Shown here piece after piece: positions 5,262-11,131 of a stretch of DNA of 11,956 bases. The stretch is from positions 1 through 11,956 of the forward strand of contig USLE01000013.1 of the NCBI GenBank assembly GCA_900555465.1. The letters are read 5' to 3'. Both the position numbers and the translations under genes were made by a program. Under the pieces are notes generated by a model that saw nothing but the letters and a program-made list of their open reading frames with translations, was not told where the DNA came from and ran no database searches. The stretch is from an uncultured Butyricicoccus sp. (lineage in GTDB: Bacteria; Bacillota; Clostridia; Oscillospirales; Butyricicoccaceae). The first letter of the stretch is position 1; every line of letters starts with the position of its first letter.

Positions 5262-7670
5262 ATGAAATTACCGCTTTCCTGGCTTTCGGATTATACCGAT
5301 ATTTCCGGCGTCACGCCCAAGGAGTATGACGCACGGCTTACCATGTCCGGCTCCAAGGTCGAGGAGGTCTACTACCTCGGCGCGGAGATCGAAAACGTCG
5401 TGACCGGCAAGGTCCTGTCCGTCGTCGACCATCCGGACTCCGACCATCTCAAAATCTGCCAGCTCGACGTTGGCAAGGAAGAGCCCGTCCAAATCGTCAC
5501 CGGCGCGCCCAACGTGACGCCCGAATCGGTCGGCGAAATCTGTCCGGTCGCACTGCACAAGTCCACCCTGCCCGGCGGGGTCAAGATCACCAAGGGCAAG
5601 CTGCGCGGCGTGGCGTCCAACGGCATGATGTGCTCGTTCCAGGAGCTCGGCCTGTCGCACGGCTGCGTGCCCTATGCGTGCGAGAACGGCATCCTGTTCC
5701 TGCCCGAGGGCACGCCGGTGGGTGAGGACATCAGGAAGGTGCTCGGTCTGGACGACTACGTCGCGGACTTCGAGATCACCTCCAACCGCCCGGACTGCCT
5801 GAGCGTCATCGGCCTTGCGCGCGAGACCGCCGCGACCTTTGACCGCCCGTTCCATGTGAACGCCCCGGCTGTCAAGGGCGTGGGCGACGACATTAACAAA
5901 TATATGTCTGTCGAGGTCAAGGACCCCGACCTGTGCCCGCGCTACACCGCGCGCCTGGTGCGCAACATCAAAATCGAGCCGTCGCCCGCGTGGATGCGTG
6001 AGCGCCTGCATGCTTCCGGCGTGCGCCCGATCAACAACATCGTCGACATCACCAACTATGTCATGCTCGAGTACGGCCAGCCCATGCACGCGTTTGACTA
6101 CTCCTGTCTGTCGGACGGCAAGATCGTCGTGCGCCGCGCGCGGAACGGCGAGTCCATCCAGACGCTCGACGGCGTGGATCACGACCTGACCGACAAGATG
6201 CTCGCCATCTGCGACAACGACAAGCCGGTCGCGGTCGCGGGCGTCATGGGCGGCGCAAACTCCGAGATCGAGGACGACACCAGGACCGTTGTGTTCGAAT
6301 CCGCCTGCTTCCACGGCGCGACCGTCCGCGTGACCGCCAAGGCGCTCGGCATGCGCACCGAGGCCTCCGGCCGCTTTGAAAAGGGCCTCGATCCCCGCAT
6401 GACGCTCGATGCGGTCAACCGCGCGTGCGAGCTGGTCGAGCAGCTCGGCGCAGGCGAGGTCATCGACGGCATCATCGACGTGGACAACTCGGACCCCACC
6501 CCCAAGCGCCTGCCCTTTGAGCCGGACAAGATGAACGGCCTGCTCGGCCTGTCCCTGTCCGACGCGGAGCAGCAGGCTTACCTCGAGAAGCTGGGCTTCA
6601 CGGTCGAGAACGGCGAGGTCATCGTGCCGAGCTTCCGCACGGACATCGCGCGCATGTGCGACCTCGCGGAGGAAGTTGCGCGCATGTACGGCTATGACAA
6701 GATCCCGACCACACTGTATGCGGGCGAGATGGTGCAGGGCGAATACACGCCCAAGCAGCAGGCGGAGCGCGCGGCGGCGCTGGTCTGCCGCGAGGCGGGC
6801 TTTGACGAGTCCATGACCCATTCGTTCATCTCCCCCAAGTTCTACGACATGATCGGCTGGGCCGAGGACGACCCGCGCCGCATCTCCACCACCATCCTGA
6901 ACCCGCTCGGCGAGGATTTCAGCATCATGCGCACGACCGTGCTGCCCTCCATGCTGGAGTCGCTCTCGCACAACCACGCGCACCGCAACCCGACCGCGTC
7001 GCTCTATGAGCTGGGCACGATCTATACCCCGGCGGTCAAGGACGGCAAGGCCGACCCGGATGTGCTTCCGCACGAGGAAAAGGTGCTCACCCTTGGCTCG
7101 TACGGCCGCCTGTCCTTCTTCCAGTTCAAGGGCGTTGTCGAGGCGATCTGCCGTGAGCTCAACATCAAGGGCGTGCAGTTTGTGCCGGAGAAAAACAACC
7201 CGTCCTACCACCCGGGCCGCTGCGCGAACGTGCTGATCGGCGGCGAGCAGGTCGGCGTGTTCGGCACCGTGCATCCCACGGTCGCGGGCCGCTACGGCCT
7301 GTCCGGCGAGGTGCTGGCGGCTGAGCTGCGCATGGACGCGCTGTTTGCAGCCATCGACCCGGTCAAGCTCTACCACCCGCTGCCCAAGTTCCCGGCATCG
7401 ACCCGCGATATCGCGGTGCTGGTGGACGACGCCGTCCCGGCGGCTTCCATGCAGGCGGCAATCGAGAAGGCGGCCGGCGCGATCCTCGAGTCGGTCAAGC
7501 TGTTCGACGTGTACAAGGGCAAGGGCATCCCGGAGGGCAAGAAGTCGGTCGCATACTCGCTGTCCCTGCGCGCGCCCGACCGCACGCTGACCGATGAGGA
7601 ATGCGACAAGGCGATGAAGGATGCGCTTGCTGCGCTCGAAAAGGACTTCGGCGCAGCGCTGCGCAGCTAA
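5262..7670 (+). CDS. pheT: Phenylalanine--tRNA ligase beta subunit
   Basis: The 802-residue tRNA-recognition and editing subunit of PheRS. Domains in order: an OB-fold tRNA-binding (EMAP-like) domain at about 40-150 (VTGKVLSVVDHPDSDHLKIC); the B3/B4 editing region at about 200-380, with MRTEASGRFEKGLDP at 364-378; B5 at about 410-483, ending RTDIARMCDLAEEVARMYGYDKIP; a catalytic-like core at about 490-690; and a ferredoxin-fold anticodon-binding domain from about 704 (YHPLPKFPASTRDIAVLV) to the end. Full length for a long bacterial PheT. GAGAGGAG precedes the ATG, and the gap to pheS is 18 bases, so the two are co-transcribed and probably translated in balance. A strong terminator follows. 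A 920-codon antisense open frame here is a compositional shadow. Confidence 0.98.
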   Translation: MKLPLSWLSDYTDISGVTPKEYDARLTMSGSKVEEVYYLGAEIENVVTGKVLSVVDHPDSDHLKICQLDVGKEEPVQIVTGAPNVTPESVGEICPVALHKSTLPGGVKITKGKLRGVASNGMMCSFQELGLSHGCVPYACENGILFLPEGTPVGEDIRKVLGLDDYVADFEITSNRPDCLSVIGLARETAATFDRPFHVNAPAVKGVGDDINKYMSVEVKDPDLCPRYTARLVRNIKIEPSPAWMRERLHASGVRPINNIVDITNYVMLEYGQPMHAFDYSCLSDGKIVVRRARNGESIQTLDGVDHDLTDKMLAICDNDKPVAVAGVMGGANSEIEDDTRTVVFESACFHGATVRVTAKALGMRTEASGRFEKGLDPRMTLDAVNRACELVEQLGAGEVIDGIIDVDNSDPTPKRLPFEPDKMNGLLGLSLSDAEQQAYLEKLGFTVENGEVIVPSFRTDIARMCDLAEEVARMYGYDKIPTTLYAGEMVQGEYTPKQQAERAAALVCREAGFDESMTHSFISPKFYDMIGWAEDDPRRISTTILNPLGEDFSIMRTTVLPSMLESLSHNHAHRNPTASLYELGTIYTPAVKDGKADPDVLPHEEKVLTLGSYGRLSFFQFKGVVEAICRELNIKGVQFVPEKNNPSYHPGRCANVLIGGEQVGVFGTVHPTVAGRYGLSGEVLAAELRMDALFAAIDPVKLYHPLPKFPASTRDIAVLVDDAVPAASMQAAIEKAAGAILESVKLFDVYKGKGIPEGKKSVAYSLSLRAPDRTLTDEECDKAMKDALAALEKDFGAALRS

Positions 7671-7689
7671 AATATTTTGCTGCATACAG

Positions 7690-7703
7690 GCAGCATATGC
7701 TGC
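7690..7703. repeat. 14-bp perfect palindrome after pheT
   Basis: GCAGCATATGCTGC reads the same on both strands. It lies 20 bases after the pheT stop and just before the terminator. No function can be assigned. Confidence 0.4.
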
Positions 7704-7707
7704 TGAC

Positions 7708-7737
7708 AAAAGGGGAACCCCGGCGGGTTCCCCTTTT
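7708..7737 (+). terminator. Intrinsic terminator of the pheST operon
   Basis: A perfect 13-bp inverted repeat, AAAAGGGGAACCC (7708-7720) / GGGTTCCCCTTTT (7725-7737), encloses loop CGGC. It begins 37 bases after the pheT stop. The A and T ends allow function on either strand, but no converging gene is near. Confidence 0.92.
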
Positions 7738-7844
7738 ATATACGGTGCAGCGGCGCAGGCGGCAAATTCCCGCCGCTCTGCCAATCGGGCACAGCCTTTC
7801 CAGCTTTGGCAAAAGATTTCGCCCCGTTTTTCCGCGGATAAGGC

Positions 7845-7873
7845 TTTACTTTTCCACCGATTTGTATTATGCT
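7845..7873 (+). promoter_or_regulatory. Candidate ireB promoter
   Basis: TTTACT (7845-7850), 17 bases, TATGCT (7868-7873); an overlapping TATTAT at 7865-7870 has poor spacing. The rest of the 247-base pheT-ireB gap holds the pheST terminator and nothing else I can identify. Confidence 0.4.
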
Positions 7874-7917
7874 GTTTATAGCAAAAACCAACCGGTAGGA
7901 TCGGAAAGGAGACAGAC

Positions 7918-8163
7918 ATGCTCGACGGCACAAGAAAATTCAGCCTTGTAGACGAGTCCAACAAGGAAATGAAGCGCACGCTGACCGCAGTATATGACGC
8001 GCTTAAGGAGAAAGGGTATAACCCGATCAATCAGATCGTAGGCTATCTCCTCTCCGAGGACCCGACGTACATCACCAACCACAACAACGCACGCAGCCTG
8101 ATCTGCAAGATCGACCGCGACGAGCTGATGCAGGAGCTGGTGCAGTTCTACCTCGATAACTGA
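7918..8163 (+). CDS. ireB: IreB family regulatory phosphoprotein (UPF0297, YrzL-like)
   Basis: An 81-residue cytosolic protein matching the IreB/YrzL family. The signature region [22 protein letters not shown] (about 31-52) and [23 protein letters not shown] (57-79) are nearly family consensus. In Enterococcus, IreB is a small dimer phosphorylated on N-terminal Thr by the PASTA kinase IreK, and it tunes cephalosporin resistance. Here Thr5 and Thr21 are available, but which is used cannot be told. AAAGGAG lies about seven bases before the ATG. In many Firmicutes the gene sits between alaS and ruvX (yrrK); here neither neighbour is present, and it lies alone between pheST and a toxin-antitoxin-like locus. 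Confidence 0.93.
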   Translation: MLDGTRKFSLVDESNKEMKRTLTAVYDALKEKGYNPINQIVGYLLSEDPTYITNHNNARSLICKIDRDELMQELVQFYLDN

Positions 8164-8172
8164 GGCATGGGC

Positions 8173-8200
8173 TTGACAAACGGAGCAAATCCGTTATAAT
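8173..8200 (+). promoter_or_regulatory. Strong promoter of the short antitoxin-like RNA
   Basis: Perfect TTGACA (8173-8178) and perfect TATAAT (8195-8200) are 16 bases apart. The spacer itself holds ACGG/CCGT. Initiation is expected near 8207. No plus-strand gene follows before the terminator at 8300, so the product is a short RNA. Confidence 0.82.
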
Positions 8201-8206
8201 GAAAGT

Positions 8207-8300
8207 AGAAAAGGGCAGTCCGGCAAAGACGGTTGACCCGAGTTTTACGCTATTTCTAAAAAAATAACCGCAAACCTTGGTCGGGGGCGGTTATTTTTTT
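8207..8300 (+). ncRNA. Putative antisense RNA antitoxin (~94 nt)
   Basis: A consensus promoter at 8173-8200 and an intrinsic terminator ending near 8300 define an RNA of about 94 nt. No credible ORF or ribosome-binding site lies in it. Its 3' half is antisense to the last codons and terminator of the small hydrophobic peptide gene at 8291-8359. Its 5' half (ATGAAAGTA, GCAGTCCGGCAA, GGTTGACC) repeats, in the same RNA sense, the 5' leader of that peptide's mRNA. Promoters that converge on one bidirectional terminator resemble the fst/RNAII type I toxin-antitoxin plan. The antitoxin function is inferred from this layout. Confidence 0.62.
8258..8300. terminator. Bidirectional terminator shared by toxin mRNA and antitoxin RNA
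   Basis: AATAACCGC (8263-8271) pairs with GCGGTTATT (8287-8295) around a 15-base loop. It is flanked by an A run (8258-8264) and a T run (8294-8300), so each strand ends its hairpin with a T tract. The toxin stop codon (8291-8293) lies inside the stem. Confidence 0.88.
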
Positions 8301-8359
8301 ATGGTCTTGATGATTTCAAGAAGGATAAGTAGCAAAATGATCTGCCACACAATCTCCAT
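8291..8359 (-). CDS. Putative 22-residue hydrophobic type I toxin peptide
   Basis: ATG at 8357-8359 (minus) starts a 22-codon frame ending in TAA at 8291-8293. The peptide opens MEIVWQ, continues with a nearly unbroken Ile/Leu stretch (IILLLILLEII, residues 7-17) and ends in a basic tail KTIKK. This is the shape of a membrane-inserting type I toxin, a single helix with a Lys-rich C-terminus. It is shorter than Fst or TxpA, and I cannot assign it to a named family. A strong Shine-Dalgarno GGGAGG lies about eight bases upstream but falls in a hairpin: ACCA..CTCC / GGAG.TGGT (8364-8388). It has its own promoter (8426-8454) and converges with the short RNA at 8207. A second, out-of-frame ATG at 8386 starts a 28-codon frame without a Shine-Dalgarno sequence. 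Confidence 0.65.
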   Translation of the reverse strand: MEIVWQIILLLILLEIIKTIKK

Positions 8360-8425
8360 AAAAACCACCTCCCTTGCAGGAGCATGGTCAACCGCCTTTT
8401 GAGTCTTGCCGGACTGCTTACTTTC

Positions 8426-8454
8426 ATGATATACGTATTTTCACGCTTTGTAAA
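8426..8454 (-). promoter_or_regulatory. Promoter of the putative toxin mRNA
   Basis: Minus-strand TTTACA (8449-8454), 17 bases, TATCAT (8426-8431). The start is predicted at about 8419, giving a leader of about 60 nt and an mRNA of about 160 nt ending at the shared terminator. The start-site sequence ATGAAAGTA matches that of the converging antitoxin RNA. The -10 overlaps a plus-strand extended -10 (TGATATACG, 8427-8435) that may serve the ygiQ-type gene. Confidence 0.7.
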
Positions 8455-8468
8455 GCGAAAGGGGATTT

Positions 8469-10379
8469 ATGAACGGTTTTCTCCCGATTTCCAAACAGGA
8501 TATGCACGATCGCGGCTGGTACTACTGCGATTTCCTGCTCGTGACCGGCGACGCCTATGTCGACCATCCCTCGTTCGGCACGGCGATCATCTCTCGCGTT
8601 CTGGAGGACGCGGGCTACAAGGTCGCGATCCTCAGCCAGCCGGATTTCCACAATGAGCACGACTTTGTCGAGATGGGCCGTCCGCGCTATGCGGTGCTCA
8701 TCAACGGCGGCAACATCGACTCGATGGTCGCGCACTACACGGCCGCCAAAAAGCGCCGCTCGGACGACGCCTACACCCCCGGCGGCAAGGCGGGCAAGCG
8801 GCCTGACCGCGCGGTGACCGTGTATTCCATGCTCGCGCGGCGCGCGTTCCCGGATGTGCCGATCTACCTCGGCGGCATCGAGGCCAGCCTGCGCCGTTTC
8901 GCGCATTACGACTACTGGGCCGACCGCGTCATGCCCTCCATTCTGGAGTCCACCGGCGCGGACGGGCTGATGTACGGCATGAGCGAGCGCTCGGTGCTCG
9001 AGCTGGCAAACAACTTAAAGCACGGCAAAAAGGGCGCCGCGGCATGCGTGGGCGTGCGCGGCACGGCATACATGGCGCACGACGCGGACGGGCTGGCGTT
9101 CAACGCAGTCGAGTGCCCGTCCTATGAAGATGTCTGCGCAGACAAGGCCGACTACGCCCGCTCGGTCAAGCTGCAATACGACGAGCAGGACCATGTGCGT
9201 GGCAAGGCGCTTTTGCAGCGCCACGGCAGGCGCATGATGATCCAGAACCCGCCCGCGAAACCCTTGACCACCGAAGAGATGGACCACGTCTACGCCCTGC
9301 CTTACATGCGAACCTACCACCCGTCCTATGAGGCGCTGGGCGGCGTGCCCGCGATCCAGGAGGTGCAGTTCTCCATCATCCACAACCGCGGCTGCTTCGG
9401 CGCGTGCAACTTCTGCGCGCTCGCCTTCCATCAGGGGCGCTACATCCAGGCGCGCAGCCACGAAAGCGTGATCGCGGAGGCCAGGCAGATCGTGCAGATG
9501 CCCGGCTTCAAGGGCTACATCCACGACGTCGGCGGCCCGACCGCGAACTTCCGCTTCCCCGCCTGCAAGCAGCAGGAGGAGCACGGCCTGTGCAAAAACA
9601 AGCGCTGCCTGTTCCCCTCGGCGTGCAAAAACCTCGAGGCCGACCACACGGACTATTTGAACCTGCTGCGCGAGCTGCGCCAGATCGAGGGCATCAAAAA
9701 GGTGTTCGTGCGCTCGGGTCTGCGCTATGACTACATGATGGCCGACCACAACGATGCGTTTTTCCGCGAGCTGGTCGAGCACCATATCTCGGGCCAGCTC
9801 AAGGTCGCGCCCGAGCATATGAGCGATAACGCCCTGTATTATATGGGCAAACCATCATTTTCTGTATATGAGCAGTTCCGTGAGCGCTACGCCCGCATCA
9901 ACCAGAAGCTGGGCCGCAAGCAGTACCTTGTGCCCTACCTGATGTCCTCCCATCCGGGCGCGACGCTGGACGACGCGATCCTGCTCGCGGAGTACCTGAA
10001 CAAGGTCGGCTACATGCCCGAACAGGTGCAGGACTTCTACCCCACGCCGGGTACGCTCTCGACCGCGATGTATTACACCGAGATCGACCCGCGCACGATG
10101 AAGCCGGTCTATGTGGCCAAAACAGCCGAGGAAAAGGCCATGCAGCGCGCGCTGCTGCAATGGCGGCGGCCGGACAAGCGGCCGATCGTGCTCGCGGCGC
10201 TCAAAAAGGCCGGGCGCGAGGATCTGATCGGCTTCGGGAAAGAGTGCCTGATCCGTCCGAACCGCGGCGAAAAGCCGCCCGCGCCTGTGAAAAAAGCAGC
10301 GCATCCCGCCAAGGCATCCGCGCCCCGCGCGCCGAAAAAGAAGGGCTGGGCCAAGGCCAAACCCAGGCGCAAGCGGTGA
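8469..10379 (+). CDS. ygiQ: YgiQ family (UPF0313) radical SAM protein
   Basis: A 636-residue putative radical SAM enzyme of unknown substrate. The N-terminal UPF0313 domain opens [19 protein letters not shown] and has [19 protein letters not shown] (about 25-43) and [19 protein letters not shown] (about 135-153). The radical SAM cluster motif CxxxCxxC is Cys309, Cys313 and Cys316 (CFGACNFC). A second Cys group, C366, C375, C380 and C386, lies in a stretch typical of this family and could hold another metal centre. A C-terminal DUF3362-like part ([36 protein letters not shown]) follows, then a Lys/Ala/Pro-rich basic tail from about 595. AAAGGGG lies four bases before the ATG. A weak plus promoter (TTGCCG 8406-8411, extended -10 8427-8435) overlaps the toxin promoter on the other strand. 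No biochemical role is established that I can name. Confidence 0.95.
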   Translation: MNGFLPISKQDMHDRGWYYCDFLLVTGDAYVDHPSFGTAIISRVLEDAGYKVAILSQPDFHNEHDFVEMGRPRYAVLINGGNIDSMVAHYTAAKKRRSDDAYTPGGKAGKRPDRAVTVYSMLARRAFPDVPIYLGGIEASLRRFAHYDYWADRVMPSILESTGADGLMYGMSERSVLELANNLKHGKKGAAACVGVRGTAYMAHDADGLAFNAVECPSYEDVCADKADYARSVKLQYDEQDHVRGKALLQRHGRRMMIQNPPAKPLTTEEMDHVYALPYMRTYHPSYEALGGVPAIQEVQFSIIHNRGCFGACNFCALAFHQGRYIQARSHESVIAEARQIVQMPGFKGYIHDVGGPTANFRFPACKQQEEHGLCKNKRCLFPSACKNLEADHTDYLNLLRELRQIEGIKKVFVRSGLRYDYMMADHNDAFFRELVEHHISGQLKVAPEHMSDNALYYMGKPSFSVYEQFRERYARINQKLGRKQYLVPYLMSSHPGATLDDAILLAEYLNKVGYMPEQVQDFYPTPGTLSTAMYYTEIDPRTMKPVYVAKTAEEKAMQRALLQWRRPDKRPIVLAALKKAGREDLIGFGKECLIRPNRGEKPPAPVKKAAHPAKASAPRAPKKKGWAKAKPRRKR

Positions 10380-10404
10380 TCCCGGGCGGCGCACCTGCTT
10401 TTAT

Positions 10405-10433
10405 TTGACAAGTTCCGCATTCCGGTTTATAAT
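10405..10433 (+). promoter_or_regulatory. Consensus promoter upstream of the Lrp-type regulator
   Basis: Perfect TTGACA (10405-10410), exactly 17 bases, perfect TATAAT (10428-10433). Initiation near 10440 places the start only about five bases before a strong terminator-like hairpin. Confidence 0.88.
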
Positions 10434-10444
10434 GATAAGCGAAC

Positions 10445-10490
10445 AAAGGAGTTCACTAACCCTCGGGGTAGTGGGCTCCTTTTTATTTTA
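10445..10490 (+). terminator. Promoter-proximal terminator / attenuator in the lrp leader
   Basis: AAAGGAG (10445-10451) pairs with CTCCTTT (10476-10482). Two U-G pairs follow, then CACTA (10454-10458) with TAGTG (10469-10473), then CCC/GGG closing a short TCG loop. TTTTTATTTT follows. This is a complete intrinsic terminator. Because it starts just after the promoter, it would release an RNA of about 45-50 nt unless bypassed. It could also stop transcription arriving from the ygiQ-type gene. Confidence 0.75.
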
Positions 10491-10512
10491 TCATAAGGAG
10501 TGCCTTCGACCT

Positions 10513-10944
10513 ATGGATGAAATCGATCTGAAGCTGCTGCGCCTGCTGCAGCAAAACTCCCGCACCCCGGTCAAGACGCTTGCCGGGGAAGTCAACCTGT
10601 CCTCGCCCGCGGTCTCCGCGCGCATAGACCGGCTGGAAAAGCAGGGCGTGATCCGCGGCTATACGCTCGACATCGACCCTCTGCAGCTCGGCCACCACAT
10701 CCTCGCCTATATCCGTCTGGATATGCAGCCCAGCCAGAAGCAGGAATTTTACCCCTTTATCGCCGCCTGTCCCAACGTGCTCGAATGCAGCTGCGTGACC
10801 GGCAGTTACTCCATGCTCATCAAGGTATCCCATCCCTCGACGCAGGAGCTGGATGCGTTCATCGGCCGGCTGCAGCAGTTCGGCAAGACCGAGACGCAGA
10901 TCGTGTTCTCCTCCCCCGTGCCGCCGCGCGCGCCGCTGGTTTGA
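10513..10944 (+). CDS. Lrp/AsnC family transcriptional regulator
   Basis: A 143-residue DNA-binding regulator. The N-terminal winged helix-turn-helix (about 1-50) is clear: MDEIDLKLLRLLQQNSRTPVKTLA, then LSSPAVSARIDRLEKQGVIRGYT. The C-terminal RAM effector domain (about 63-140) carries the usual VTGSYSMLIKV strand (about 96-106). Family members form octamers and respond to amino acids or related ligands; the ligand here is unknown. AAGGAG at 10495-10500 is 12 bases before the ATG, longer than optimal, but no nearer in-frame start exists. A longer frame beginning at TTG 10405 lies in the promoter and is rejected. Expression probably depends on passage through the leader hairpin at 10445-10490. 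The divergent or downstream target is not evident; the methyltransferase gene has its own promoter. Confidence 0.92.
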   Translation: MDEIDLKLLRLLQQNSRTPVKTLAGEVNLSSPAVSARIDRLEKQGVIRGYTLDIDPLQLGHHILAYIRLDMQPSQKQEFYPFIAACPNVLECSCVTGSYSMLIKVSHPSTQELDAFIGRLQQFGKTETQIVFSSPVPPRAPLV

Positions 10945-10978
10945 GCGCCCCGCTGCGGGAATTTCTCCACAACCTGTG

Positions 10979-11016
10979 CAAAAGATGCGCCAAGCGGCGT
11001 GTCTTTTGCTGTTTTA
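10979..11016 (+). terminator. Probable terminator of the Lrp-type gene
   Basis: CAAAAGA (10979-10985) pairs with TCTTTTG (11002-11008), then two wobble pairs, then CGCC (10988-10991) with GGCG (10996-10999) around loop AAGC. The following CTGTTTTA is only a modest T tract. Confidence 0.55.
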
Positions 11017-11072
11017 TACGAAAAACCACGGCGGCACTGCGCGCATTTTTGATTGCGCGGCCTGCGGTTTGG

Positions 11073-11081
11073 TGTTAGAAT
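11073..11081 (+). promoter_or_regulatory. Candidate extended -10 promoter of the methyltransferase gene
   Basis: TGTTAGAAT combines the TG extension (11073-11074) with -10 TAGAAT (11076-11081). TTGATT upstream (about 11049) is too far to be an ideal -35. Confidence 0.4.
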
Positions 11082-11131
11082 AGAAACTGATATATTATGT
11101 AATTTCAACACCGGAACGGAGAATGTGTTTT

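Noticed and set aside
5268..8030. 920-codon open frame antisense to pheT
   Set aside because: It mirrors pheT almost end to end, has no ribosome-binding site, and its composition is the low-complexity His/Arg/Val/Asp mix expected from the complement of GC-rich codons. pheT is unmistakable on the other strand.
8384..8656. 90-codon plus-strand frame across the toxin leader and the start of the ygiQ-type gene
   Set aside because: It lacks a good ribosome-binding site, overlaps the clear ygiQ-type start in another frame, and lies antisense to the toxin leader.
9015..9818. 267-codon open frame antisense to the ygiQ-type gene
   Set aside because: Compositional shadow of a confident radical SAM gene.
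10405..10512. N-terminal extension of the Lrp-type regulator from a TTG at 10405
   Set aside because: That TTG is the -35 element of a perfect promoter and the extension would cross a terminator hairpin; the family start MDEIDLKLLRLLQ fits 10513.
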